In this document: positions 34,798-44,599 of the stretch, piece by piece
Numbering within the stretch: position 1 is the first letter of the stretch
Layout of the letters: every line of letters begins with the position of its first letter
Origin: Gyrodactylus bullatarudis
Taxonomy: Eukaryota; Platyhelminthes; Monogenea; Gyrodactylidea; Gyrodactylidae
NCBI GenBank assembly: GCA_012064415.1
Contig: SSNU01000092.1
Span: 1-44,926, forward strand
Length of the DNA stretch: 44,926 nt
Direction of reading: 5' to 3'
Translations under genes and position numbers: made by a program
Notes under the pieces: generated by a model
What the model was told of the DNA's origin: nothing
The model's database searches: none
The model's input: the letters and a program-made list of their open reading frames with translations, nothing else

Positions 34798-35628
34798 TGA
34801 TGAGACCCGGCGAAATAAAACGTTTATCACTTATTATTTGCTTGTTCTCAAACCTTCCACATGAGTCTAGAATCGAGTACTAATATAAAGCTAATTGATA
34901 TGAAGTTGGGAATCTATGATTTTTACAGAAATCTCGATATTTTCATCAAGAATTCGAATTTGTTAAGGATTTTTTGGAATCCTACTCAAGTTGCCCACTT
35001 TTACCAGTTGAAGAAAAAAAATCTGAAAAAAATTATTTTTATGAAAAATATGGTCATTTTTCAAATTCCCATTTTTTCAAACTTTGAACTGAAAATTTTT
35101 GTTGATTTGAAAGTGGGAGAGTGATCAAAAATTGATTGTCAGGATCAAGATTAGACAAGAAAGCTGACTAGCACCGTCAAATTACCGAAAGTTTCCCCAT
35201 TTTAGAGAGATTTTTGAATTATCGAAATTTCATTGATTTTCAAGTAGTGAAAATGATCAAAAAACGAAATTCCGCTCCGAAATTATACTAAGGTTGAGTA
35301 TAAGATCAGATTCAGTTGAATTGATTTTCTTGCCTGATCTTGATCCTGAAAAAACTTTTTCGATCAGCCTCCCACTTTAAAATCAATAAAAATTTTTAGC
35401 TCAAAGTTCGAAAAAATGGGATTTTGGCGCAAAATGGGAATTTGAAAAATGACCATATTTTTCATAAAAATAATTTTTTTCAGATTTTTTTTCTTCAACT
35501 GGTAAAAGTGGGCAACTTGAGTAGGATTCCAAAAAATCCTTAACAAATTCGAATTCTTGATGAAAATATCGAGATTTCTGTAAAAATCATAGATTCCCAA
35601 CTTCATATCAACCAACTTTACTTGATGA
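34798..35628 (+). mobile_element. Insertion in PLE2 endonuclease: hammerhead-type end joined to a foldback
   Basis: The inserted DNA starts with UGAUGAGACCCGGCGAAAU (34798-34816), a PLE2-type hammerhead core that has lost its first two bases and stem I. It continues with AUAAA-ACG-UUUAU (stem III) and C at position 17, then the foldback. AAAGGATCATCA at 34786-34797 recurs at 35651-35662, and GTTGGCAAC (34777-34785) recurs as GTTCGGCAAC (35630-35639). The target duplication thus covers about 34 bp, with 11 bp lost on the left. Long duplications are known for PLE insertion. Confidence 0.65.
34895..35611. repeat. Foldback element, ~220-bp nearly identical arms
   Basis: The arms start at TTGATATGAAGTTGGGAATC and are almost identical over more than 200 bp (34895-35120 and 35360-35611), so both strands show the same open frame; these frames are a by-product, not genes. 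The right arm carries an extra short segment with TTTTGGCGCAAAAT. High arm identity suggests a recent insertion or conversion. Relatives lie at 41505-41965, 43927-44579 and as half-elements near 37500-37795. Confidence 0.88.
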
Positions 35629-35990
35629 AGTTCGGCAACATTACCGCTCTAAAGGATCATCAATTCAAGAGCACAAATACTGGTGATGCCAAGTCTATCT
35701 AAGAAGAGGTCTTAAAAAAAGTGGAATCGCACTTCATCACGAAGTTAAGACCTGATTTATGTCGACAAAAGGAATTGGCAATAAAACTGGGTATCAAAGG
35801 GAAAGACAGATTCACTAAGAAATAAAAATTGGTAAGATTGGCTAGCCTTCTTGATAATGACCCTAAATTTAGTTCCACCCAAATGACACAAAATCAGAAG
35901 AAGTCCCTTGATGAGGAACACATTCGCAGCTCCACCTAAAAAACTGGGAAAAGTAGTTGAACCAATTTATGAAACAAATGAGTAAGGGAA
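35629..35990 (+). pseudogene. PLE2 endonuclease C-terminus
   Basis: GNITALKDHQFKSTNTGDAK directly continues the GIY-YIG domain broken at 34797. It is followed by EEVLKKVESHFITKLRP, KELAIKLGIKGKDRF and SLLDNDPKFSST. A TAA at 35824 interrupts the frame. The same C-terminal segment is present as a scrap at 2490-2665. Confidence 0.7.
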
Positions 35991-36009
35991 CAAAAAGGAA
36001 AAGATGCAG

Positions 36010-36238
36010 TGGACAGTTACAAATAGACTCTTTCCTTACCAAACGATAATTATTATTTCAGTCCCTACCTCTCCTCGTCAACATCAACTCACAAAGGTGA
36101 ACCTGATCAACCAATAAGAGGATTTCACAAATGTGCTAATTTTCTGTATAAATATCTAGCCGGTGTAAGAGTCTGACGAGATCCGGTGAAATAAAAGCTT
36201 TTCAACTACATATTCACTAGTCTTCTAATCCTCTTAAT
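36010..36238 (+). ncRNA. PLE2 3' terminal repeat with hammerhead core
   Basis: Landmarks are CAGTGGACAGTTAC (36010), CAACCAATAAGAGGAT (36109), TATAAATA, CCGGTGTAAGAGU, CUGACGAG (36173-36180), AUCCGGU, GAAAUAAAAGCUUUU and TTCACTAGTCTTC. Relative to consensus, stem III has two changes and the base before the cut is C instead of U, so this copy is probably inactive. CCGG occurs on both sides of the core and can pair either with itself or with a second copy. A promoter-like TATAAATA precedes the ribozyme. Confidence 0.6.
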
Positions 36239-36249
36239 GAATTCCTTAT

Positions 36250-37800
36250 TAACTAATTCAATGAATATTTTTCAGTTTAGATTGAAAAATGATGAATTTA
36301 GAATGCAAAAATGTCAACTCAGAATGAAAATTATTAAAATAATTACCCCCAACCCCTTTATTAAGTCTCTGGTCCTTTGCTAATCAAAATGAAAAAAATT
36401 TATTTTAGATTGAAAAATTTTGAAATCAGAATTCCTAACTTGCAACTAGCTCTAAAAAAGGTATAGAATTTTGAATTCCCATTTTTTCGAAAATGAGAGA
36501 GTGGTCAAATGAACTTTTTACGATCATAATTAAACAAGGAAACCTAAATTTTCGCATTTTGTCTGATCATTAACCTCAGGATTGAGAAGAAATCGAATTT
36601 CGAAATCTTTTTTACAACTGTATTTGAAAATTAGTGAATTTTTGTTTTATCAAGATTCTTCAAACTGAGCGGATCTTCAAAAAAAACCTTCATGATAATT
36701 GGGTTCCTTATAAGGATAATTATCTAATTTTGAGTTACCTGTCCTCTCATTTTTAAATCAATAAAATATCTCATTTCAAAGTTCCAACTCAAAATTCTAG
36801 ACTGTCCACATTTTTATTAAGCAATTTTTTTCATCGATTTTTTTCAATTTGTAAAAATTGGTCACATTATTTAGATTTGAAATTTTTGAGGAAAAATTGT
36901 AATAAGTAGATTTATAAAGATCGAGTGCCATTTTTAAATGCATTTTTTGTCTAATGTTCATCTCGAATATCTGCATTTAACTGCTTGAAATCTATGAAAT
37001 CAATAAAATTTTGAGCTCAATAGTTGAAAAAGTGGATATTTGGTGCATTTTCCAAATTCAAAATACGGCCTAATTTTGGTCAGATTTTTTTTTAATTTCC
37101 CCAGTTTGTTGGCTTATTTATTGGAATTCGAAGAATAAATTTTTTGCATCATCGTTTAATTTTTCAATTTTCTTTTGAATGTTATTCAAATCATAAATGT
37201 GCGTATTCCCTTTCTCAAGACCCTAAGTCGGAAACTACTGTACGACCCCATTTTTCATCCTTTTATTTTAAATCGAAAAAAGTATCATATAGAATGAAGA
37301 AAAATCTCATTTTATCTGTAAAAAACAGAATATAATAAAAGTATATTTTCTCATTAGAACAGGCTAGTATTTCAACAGTACTGGCAAGCTTAGTCAAGGT
37401 ATTTTCATTTTGATCATTTTCATGAAAAACGATAAAATTTTGATGATTCAAGATCCCTAAAGTTTTATGCTGACAATCGGTTATTGTTTTATTGTGATCC
37501 AAAAAAAACTATTGATTACTCTCTTACTTAGAAATCAGCAAAACTTTTCAACTCAAAGTTCAAAATGAGAATTTCGTACTAAATACCATAAGTTTCTTAA
37601 AATCTATTTTTTCAAACTTAAAATAATTTTTTCTTGAGATTTTGGAAAGTGGGCCTCGTGATCTAGTTTCCAAAAAAAGCTCGAAGCTCGACAATACTTC
37701 CCAAACAATCAAAAAATCTTGATTTTAATTCGATTTCCTGATGAAAAAATTTAGAATTTTGTAAAAAAAATTAATTCTCCTCTTCATATTAACTATTAGA
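36250..37800. repeat. Nested remnants of two foldback families
   Basis: 36470-36560 (AATTCCCATTTTTTCGAAAA, GAGAGAGTGGTCAAA) and 37500-37795 (AAACTTTTCAACTCAAAGTT, TCGATTTCCTGATGAAAAAA) look like left and right arms of a relative of the 34895-35611 foldback. 36950-37140 (GAGCTCAATAGTTGAAAAAG, ACGGCCTAATTTTGGTCAGA) matches the right arm of the 12820-13310 element. One may be nested in the other. No genes. Confidence 0.6.
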
Positions 37801-38745
37801 GTTGGACGAAATGAGAAAAATTTGAGAAAATTGATACCTAGATATGGTAAAAATAAAGAGAAAAAATTAAAAATAAGAACTGGCCTATCTTAGGCCAAAA
37901 TAAAACCCAAATTCTTACAAGCAGCCATAAACAAATTCCATGTTTCGCGGAAACTTAGAATTGAATTTTGAAAACATATTTGTTTGAATATAAAAGAAAT
38001 ATTTTGACCGTAAATTCAAAATAAATTTTGAACGATAATGTTGTCGAACTTCGCCAAAATTCTTTACTAATATTGGGTTCTGAACTCATGGGAGAAGGTT
38101 AGAGACAACAGACGCATTTTCTAGTGATCAATGTTATATTTCGCCAGGTCTCTGAGGACGCTAGCCTGGTTGACATATAAAAATAAATATCAAAATATAG
38201 TATAGTCTTCCAATTTTCAACTACTGGAGAAAGATCAAAATTTTTCTATTCGATAGTAAACGGGTAAAGAAAAACAAATTTTCGATGGAAAATTAATTAT
38301 TTATTTGGTTAAAAAATTAATAGGTGAAGTTGTTCTAGAAGAAATCAGTTTTCTCTTGACAAATATGAGAATTTTTAAGTAAATAATTGAAAATATAGAA
38401 TCTTGCCATTCATTTTGTGTAATGGTTTTTATTGACTTAAAATATATCATACGAAACATTGAAAATATGTAGAGAATATTATTTCCATAGAATTATTAGC
38501 ACTAATTAATGTCAATAAAAACTTTGCATGGAATAAATCTTGAAAAAATTATTTCTCCTTTTCTGAATTTAGTGTTATAAAATCATTTTAATCTATAGTA
38601 ACATGAATCTTCTACGGATATGTGTAAAAATACAATTAGTTTGAGAAAACCTATTAGTATCGGATTATTTTTGCATGAACTCCGATTAGGTTTTACTTTT
38701 TTATTACAGTTAATATAATCCCCTGAAAGTAGAACAAATTAATAT
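37801..38745. other. No recognised gene
   Basis: AT-rich; no coding frame or repeat partner found. Confidence 0.45.
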
Positions 38746-38747
38746 TA

Positions 38748-38955
38748 ATTGGGATAGTAGGCTTATTATATAGGGTATTTTGAGGAGAAGTTTTTTATGC
38801 GGCATGTTAGTTAAATATTTTAAATCTTTGAGATGTTACAGATCAGAATGACTCTAGAAAATTCTCGACTCTGATTGGTCTATAAGGACTGACCAATAAA
38901 ACGACACTAGTCTTCTCCTCAAAAAACCCTATATAATAAGCCTACTATCTCAATT
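38748..38955. mobile_element. MITE with 38-bp terminal inverted repeats
   Basis: GATAGTAGGCTTATTATATA through GAGGAGAAG (38753-38790) is inverted at 38912-38949 with one mismatch (GTATTT against GTTTTT). The outer AATTGGGATAG/CTATCTCAATT continues the symmetry, so AATT may be target or terminus. Total about 200 bp, no coding capacity. Superfamily not determined. Confidence 0.8.
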
Positions 38956-39137
38956 GAGCTTCAACAATCTTAAAATCAAACAAAAAGGTATATTAACAAC
39001 AAATTTGCATTTCTTAAGATCATCAATAGTGCCACTTTGAAAATGATAAAATAGTTAATTTCAATAGTAATTTTCTAGACTGGAATTTATAAACTAATAG
39101 AGTTCTTCTCCTCAGCCTTGAATGAATGAATCCTTTT

Positions 39138-39547
39138 GATTGACTATAACGTTGTTCGCTTGCTACCTGACTATGTTGTCTTCTGGTTTGTATTGGTCTG
39201 TTTGTAGAAAGAGGAGAAAAGGGTGTAGTATTTCTTAAAGAGCAATGATTATAAAAATTATCACACCAGAAGAAGAATACAACATGTATTCGAAATATTG
39301 TGTCAGTCCTAACTATTTTTATCAGGGTAATCTAAATTTTTAAAATTCTAATTTTAATTTTCTTTCAAGTGATGAATTATATTATCAGAGTTATTACTCT
39401 AATAATTCTGATTACTATAACAATCACTATAATTTTTATAATCCTTGCTTTTTAAGAAATACTACGCCTTTCTTTTTCTACAGATAGACCAATACAAACC
39501 AGAAGACAACATAGTCAGGTAGCAAGTGAACAACGTTATAGTCAATC
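39138..39547. mobile_element. MITE with ~120-bp terminal inverted repeats
   Basis: GATTGACTATAACGTTGTTC through TTTCTTAAA...GATTATA (39138-39261) is inverted at 39429-39547 with few mismatches. The 167-bp centre matches 1058-1186 and contains its own hairpin ATCAGAGTTATTA/TAATAATTCTGAT. A clear target duplication was not found. It sits close to a PLE1 remnant. Confidence 0.82.
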
Positions 39548-39593
39548 TATGCCGAACAGCTCCCTGAAGAACTTCTTGGTTCAAAATTAGAAT

Positions 39594-40345
39594 CCTATTG
39601 AATCAAATTGAACAATCTGTGTCTTAAATTTTAAATTATTATAATGTTGATTGATTATTAAGCCTTTTTCTAGGGCAGTAATTTTGCTAATTTTGCTATT
39701 TTGGATATGAGGAATAGAATTTTAATGCGAATTATCATTCTTTTATTCTTAGCTTTCTGATAACAGAGAAAATTTTCCTATTTTTTGCTATAAAAACATG
39801 AAATGCCCCTTTTTTCGCTAACACATTTCCACTTCATATCAGTTATTATTCGAGTCATTATTTCTATTTTTTGCCATAATTACTCACGATTTTGCTAATA
39901 TTTTCAAGAAAATATGCCCTTTTAGTACAGTGGACTGTGAAACTCACGGATATCAGAAAATAAGACGTATCAAGAGTCGAAATTCATCCATACTCTTAAC
40001 TTTTCGTGAGGATTTCAAAAATCGAATCAGATCTAACCATTAGTCATTAAGGCGGGAAATCAAAATGAATTCAAAAAATATCAAAAACTCGTTGATTTTA
40101 TCTGCTCTAATCATTACTGAAACCATCTCCTTCGAAGTTAAGCTTGAAGAAAATAGTAGTTTTTTCCACCTCTTCTGTTTCAGCAATCTCATCTATAACT
40201 ATGATTAATTAATTTGTCCACAAATTTAGCTGGATGACCATTTTCATAAAAAATTCGAATTCTCTATCATTTGTCCATTCCTCAGGACTTGCGATTCTTC
40301 CTATCCTCGCCAGATTAAAGACAATTGAAGTGATTAAATACTGAA
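39594..40345 (-). pseudogene. PLE1 remnant split by an insertion
   Basis: Minus strand 40345-40100 encodes RIASPEEWTND and, after frame changes, EVEKTTIFFKLNFEGDGFSN. 39655-39594 continues with the segment for HYNNI and RLFNLIQ. In intact PLE1 (21640-21770) these two blocks are only about ten residues apart. The 444 bp between them (39656-40099) are foreign and include the repeat shared with 20237-20335. Confidence 0.75.
39656..40099. repeat. Insertion within PLE1 remnant, related to 20237-20335
   Basis: AGCTTTCTGATAACAGAGAA, TTTTTTGCTATAAAAACATG and ATGCCCCTTTTTTCGCTAAC repeat the block at 20237-20335. GTTGATT precedes and follows the insertion (39649-39655 region and about 40091), a possible target duplication. 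No coding motif. Confidence 0.5.
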
Positions 40346-40349
40346 ATTT

Positions 40350-40730
40350 GACATCTACATTAGAAAAAAGTTCGGATTTGGCCAATGAAGATCAGAGAAA
40401 TTCATCATTTTGGTGGGAATTCGAACTACCTGAATTTTTCAATTTTCATAGAAGGGGAAATGACCAAAATTCTTGAAAATTAAAAATTTCTGAGAATTCT
40501 TTTGAAGTTTTAATGTTGATGCCAAATATCAGCATTTATTGGTTTCAAATATTCGAAATCGATAAAAAATCAAAATTCGGAATTCGGCACATTTTTGAAA
40601 TTCGAAATTTTTGTCAAATATAATTTTTTCGGATTTCTAAAACTTTACAATTAAAGAAATAATTTAAAAAAGATAATTTTGTTCCTGATTATCCAAAAGG
40701 GTAAATTCTCATTCTCATGTGTTAGCCATT
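40350..40730. repeat. Foldback-family remnant
   Basis: GGTGGGAATTCGAA, TTTCATAGAAGGGGAAATGA, ATGTTGATGCCAAATATCAG and AAATCGATAAAAAATC resemble arms of the 12820-13310 family. Arms are too diverged for a confident element boundary. Confidence 0.4.
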
Positions 40731-41500
40731 GATAAGAGAATTCTTCTTTGCAAACTTACAAGCAGGTCTATGTTTAAAGAACAGAGAAATTAGTTCTGTT
40801 GAAGTTTAAAACTTACCTAAACATATTTTCAAATCCAGATACACACGTGTGAGCTTAGCTCCGAATAGATGAACTTGTTTTTATATGAATTTAAAAGATG
40901 AAACAAATTCACTCTTATTGTCGATAAATTTTATTACTTTACAAAAATATATCATCATCATGTTTATTCTTCATTCAGGTTTTAAAAGATTTATAGATGT
41001 TAGACAAACCTTAACTATGGAAATTTAACTTAATTGGTAAACTATTGCTACTGTAATCCTTTTCCCGACTAAAGACCTTTCATATTTTATCTTTGTTTGA
41101 AAATAATAAATCAAACTAAGCTTATTGCATGTCTGAGAAATAGTTTTATTTATTTGAGATAAACTTTTTGTTGAATTGATTTCGAATGAAATACCAAAGA
41201 TACAGGTAACATTTAAAAATTTTGGCAATAAAAGTGAAATTATTATAATTATTAACAGCTCAACAATAAGGGCTGTTTTTTAATTGGTTTAATCCCAAAA
41301 TAAGCCCATAAGGTTAATTATCTCTTGAAAAAATACCTACTACGCCTTGGTCTGAACTTATAGCTGCTAAAAGTCACTAAAGAAGACTCTGCAAATACTT
41401 CATCAAGGACTCATAGGTGCTAAAAAAATGAAAACGAAGACACGCCAACAAATTTTCTGGTTTATCAAAAGACATGAGCCATTCTTCAAAGAAAAATCTA
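40731..41500. other. No recognised gene
   Basis: AT-rich; the short minus-strand frame at 41025-41228 has no family features. I see nothing else. Confidence 0.4.
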
Positions 41501-41504
41501 ATTG

Positions 41505-41965
41505 ATTTTTAGAGAAATCTCAATTTTATCATTAAGAATTTGAATATGTTAAAGATTTTCTGGAATCTTTTATCGTTTGAAGAAAGAATTATGGATAAAA
41601 ACTAATTCTGAGAAATGTATGTGGTCATTTTTCAAATTTCAATTTAACGCCAAATTCCCATCTTTTCGAACTTTGAGATGAGATATTTTATTGATTCAAA
41701 AGTGAAAGAAGTATTCCCGGATTAACGATTAGATAAGGAATCTCATCTTTTGATCACTTTCACTACTTGAATCAATTAAATTTCGATTAAACTAAAATCA
41801 CACAAAAAATGACGGAAATTTATTGCCTTTCTTGTCTAATTTTGATCCTAAAAAACTAATTTTGACTATTCTGTCAATTTTAAATCAATAAAAATTTTCA
41901 GCGAAATTGAAATTTTAAAAATGACCATATTTTCCAGAGTTTTATTTTCTTCAAATGGTACAAAA
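41505..41965. repeat. Foldback element, diverged arms
   Basis: Left arm blocks (TAGAGAAATCTCAATTTTAT, GGTCATTTTTCAAATTTC, TTATTGATTCAAAAGTGAAA) pair with right arm blocks (TTTTAAATCAATAAAAATTT, TTTAAAAATGACCATATTTT, CTTCATCTTCACCAAC) around 41.75 kb. It belongs to the 34895-35611 family but is older. Confidence 0.65.
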
Positions 41966-41996
41966 TTTTTCCAACTTCATCTTCACCAACTTTGCA

Positions 41997-42157
41997 TCGT
42001 ATTCACTCCTAAATATGAAAGATTAAGGAAAGATTTCAATTATTTTGAATACTCTTTTCACATAAAAAATCTATTTAGAGGGATCGAAACTTCAGAATCG
42101 ATGGAATTTTCATTGGGGAGAAAACTCTTATAAACAATAGACTATAATTTCCTAATC
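41997..42157 (+). repeat. 160-bp direct repeat, first copy
   Basis: AGGAAAGATTTCAATTATTT through ATTGGGGAGAAAACTCTTAT is over 90 percent identical to 43301-43459 in the same orientation. Both copies keep one open frame, RKDFNYFEYS...FRGIET.ESMEFSLGRKLL-stop, with mostly conservative changes (F/L, I/M, L/V, S/P). That would suit a once-coding sequence, but I do not recognise the family. The two copies bracket the transposase remnant below. Confidence 0.8.
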
Positions 42158-42187
42158 GTTGGAAAAGGAGAGGGACGTCATGAATGT

Positions 42188-42775
42188 TTGTTAGTATTGG
42201 TCCAATATCTCTTGATGAGAAAATCGAAGAAAGCTCTCCTCAAGATTATGATAGATTTATCCTGGAAACTCCAAGAAAATCACGATGAGAATCGCAAGAA
42301 AATGATATCTAAGACTGCTAGAACTTTTGAAATCAGCCAAAACGTTTTAGTTAGAGTCCCAGAGGTTGATAGGGCCAAGCTAGATAACAGAAACCTAGTT
42401 TTTGTTGTAGTAGAAGTCATTGATGAATCGTTCTACAATGTGGGGACGAAGAATGGTGTAATTGATGGACTGTATTCAACAAATCAACTTACACTTCTAG
42501 ATGAAAGATTTCTCGATGTTGAAGATGTCCTCGAATGCAGTTTTTCTCTTAGAACGCAGAGTTGTCTTCAATCTCTGGTCGATGGTCAAGGGTTTCTGAG
42601 ATGTGATTGTCCGACGAAATGTGTCACAAATCGTTGCAGATGTAAAAAGAAGAACTTAATTTGCAATTCAAGATGTCATAATAGCTTATCTTGCAACAAT
42701 AAATTATTTTTCTACAATTCTCAACTAATCTTATATTTTTTTAAACTAATTTTGAGCTTTGGATTACTAACTTAA
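42188..42775 (+). pseudogene. KRBA2/Ginger-like integrase-type transposase, C-terminal part
   Basis: From about 42260 the frame encodes MISKTARTFEISQNVLVRVP, then EVDRAKLDNRNLVFVVVEV, YNVGTKNGVIDGLYSTNQL and LQSLVDGQGFLRCDC. It ends in a cysteine-rich CXC-type segment (CDCPTKCVTNRCRCKKK, CNSRCHN, SCNNK). This matches the C-terminal region of KRBA2-like proteins and related Ginger-type DNA transposons as I know them. The integrase core (DDE) should lie upstream but is absent, replaced by the 160-bp repeat. After NNK the frame runs on into AT-rich sequence, so the true stop is lost or a 3' exon is missing. Confidence 0.75.
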
Positions 42776-42806
42776 TATTTTGAACCTTGTTTTATATATT
42801 TTATAG

Positions 42807-43005
42807 CTAGTTAATCTTAAAACCTGGTAATAAGTTTATCAAGCTATGCCGTTAGTCTTAAAACTATCAGGTAGTCTTAAAACTATCAGGTAGTCTTAAG
42901 ACTATCAAAGATTTCAGTTAATCTTGTTACCGAGTAACAAGTTTAACAAACCATTCCGTTAGTCTTAAGACTATCAAGAGTAACAAGATTAACGGTAACA
43001 TATAC
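42807..43005 (+). repeat. Tandem and palindromic repeats 3' of the transposase remnant
   Basis: A 19-bp unit AGGTAGTCTTAAAACTATC occurs in tandem (42845-42907) around near-palindromes of the form GTCTTAAGAC. A longer ~62-bp block beginning AGTTAATCTT and ending in AGTCTTAARACTATC is repeated at 42808 and 42918. CTTGTTACCGAGTAACAAG (42922-42940) is a perfect 8-bp-arm hairpin, and its arm recurs inverted as GTAACAAGATTAACGGTAAC. These look like terminal/subterminal repeats of a DNA transposon. Confidence 0.7.
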
Positions 43006-43019
43006 ATACAAAAAGGCAG

Positions 43020-43300
43020 CACAGTATAGTCTGACCAATAGCTGATATTCCATCCTAGATTGGTGAATGGGGATTTTCGTTTTGTATTAACCAATGGGAT
43101 CCCAATTAGACTTCCCAGCTTTTTAGGCAAGGAAGAAAGCTGTATATTTTCTGGTTGTTGTTAGGCCCTTTTTTACCCTTTTTCCACCTTGCTTTGTGTT
43201 GCTGGGGTGAAGTGGAAGGGCTCCTTTTGCGATTTTGAGTTGAGGCTATTGATCCGGGCTGTGAGAAGAAACGTTTGCGATCATTTGGGGTTGCTCATAT
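43020..43300 (+). other. G+C-richer island, unrecognised
   Basis: About 45 percent G+C, clearly above the window. It has GGCCCTTTTTTACCC, TTGCTGGGGTGAAGTGGAAG and TTTGGGGTTGCTCA. It leads directly into the second copy of the 160-bp repeat. A single open frame (43189-43431) spans both; possibly an exon or promoter of an unrecognised element gene. Confidence 0.4.
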
Positions 43301-43459
43301 TCACTCACAGATATGTAAGACTACGGAAAGATTTCAATTATTTTGAATATTCTCTTCACATGAAAAATGTATTTAGAGGGATCGAAACTCCAGAATCGAT
43401 GGAATTTTCATTGGGGAGAAAACTCTTATAAACAATAAACTACAATTTCATAATCATTA
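43301..43459 (+). repeat. 160-bp direct repeat, second copy
   Basis: Second copy of 41997-42157, 1.3 kb downstream. Terminal-repeat behaviour would make the pair an LTR-like bracket, but the repeat has no TG...CA ends and no primer-binding site that I can see. Confidence 0.8.
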
Positions 43460-43926
43460 TGCATAGATTTTGGGAGACATGTGACGAAACCCTTTCAGTC
43501 TCATTTGTTGTTAACTGACGCCAAGATAATTTAATTTTATGATCATTATTTTACAAAGTTTTATAGACAATAAAGCATCTCTTAACTACATCCAATAATA
43601 ATTCTTCTCAACGTTTTGGCGAACTTCATTTATAAGGCATTGTAATTAAGGATGCGTCCTGTGTAGGTCTAAAAATTTTTCTTGTGTTGATCCTGAATAT
43701 TAACCGATTGAAATCTCTTGAAAATCCAGAAAAAATTGGGTTTATTTGTCGAAAAAGAAGAAATTTGGCGGATCAAATTTTTTTCGAAAACTCATCGTAT
43801 TCCAACACCTCATTTCTTAATGGGATTCGAATAACGGGTTAATTCCAAAATTGACCCTGAAGAAAATATTTTTCCATGAATAACCCCGAGAATTTCCAAA
43901 AAATTTTTTCCATCAAAGATTCAAGT
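43460..43926. other. No recognised gene
   Basis: AT-rich, no features recognised before the foldback element. Confidence 0.4.
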
Positions 43927-44579
43927 TAATGTGAAGATGGAAATTTATGAATTCTTATATTTTTCATCAAGAAATCGAGCTTGATCAAGATTTTTTGGAG
44001 AAAAAAATTAGAAAAAATCAATTTTTAAGGAAAATACGGCAAATTTGAAATCTTGAAGTAGTGCCATATTCCCATTATTTTGAACTTTTGAGTTGAAAAT
44101 TTTTGTTGATTTCAATGTGAGAGAGTGATCAAAAGTTGATTTTCAGGATCACAATTAGTCAAAAAAATCAAATATGCTGAATCTTGTTTTAAGAATCACC
44201 TCATAATCGCGTCAAAATCAAATTTTGATTTTTTCATCATTTTCCCTACTTGAAAGTCGATGAAATTTGATATTTCAAGATCCCAGAAAAATGACTAATT
44301 GATCAAATTTTTATGATGATCATCGGTTTTTGTCTTTTTGTGATCCTAAAAATCAACTTTTGATCACTCTCTCACCTTGAAATCAACAAAAATTTTCAAA
44401 ATAATGGGAATTTGGCGCTACTTCAAGATTTAAAATTTGCCGTATTTTCCTTAAAAATTGATTTTTTCTAAATTTTTTTCTTAAAGAGGTCCTGATGATC
44501 CAAAAATTCATGATCAAATTCGATTTCTTGATGAAAAAATTAAGAATTTTGTAAAAATCATAAATTCCCATTTTCATTC
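43927..44579. repeat. Foldback element, ~230-bp arms
   Basis: Left arm 43927-44160 and right arm 44335-44579 are reverse complements over blocks such as GAGAGAGTGATCAAAAGTTG with its inverse CAACTTTTGATCACTCTCTC, TTTTTAAGGAAAATACGGCA with its inverse, and ATTCCCATTATTTTGAA with its inverse. Same family as 34895-35611. The minus-strand frame at 44383-44577 is an arm by-product. Confidence 0.82.
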
Positions 44580-44599
44580 AAAAAATCTTGATCAAATTC

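Larger units (their letters stand above)
33160..36240 (+). mobile_element. PLE2: second Penelope-like element family, interrupted twice
   Basis: In order: RT fingers (33163-33447), a 439-bp hAT-type insertion, RT palm and thumb (33887-34680), GIY-YIG start (34681-34797), an 831-bp foldback-containing insertion, endonuclease C-terminus (35629-35990), and a terminal repeat with a hammerhead core (36010-36238). Removing the two insertions lines the parts up as one PLE. Its protein differs strongly from PLE1 in sequence, so two lineages coexist. Frameshifts near 33190, 33355 and 34670 and a stop at 35824 show it is dead. Confidence 0.85.

Noticed and set aside
34861..35615. Two near-identical 83-87-codon frames on opposite strands
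   Set aside because: They are the two arms of one foldback element read in opposite directions; composition is Phe/Lys/Asn/Ile-rich and no start context or homologue is evident.
42842..42907. CRISPR-like array from the 19-bp repeats
   Set aside because: The units are contiguous with no spacers, and the genome is eukaryotic.
42927..43130. 67-codon minus-strand frame with a hydrophobic stretch
   Set aside because: Overlaps palindromic tandem repeats; no homologue motif.
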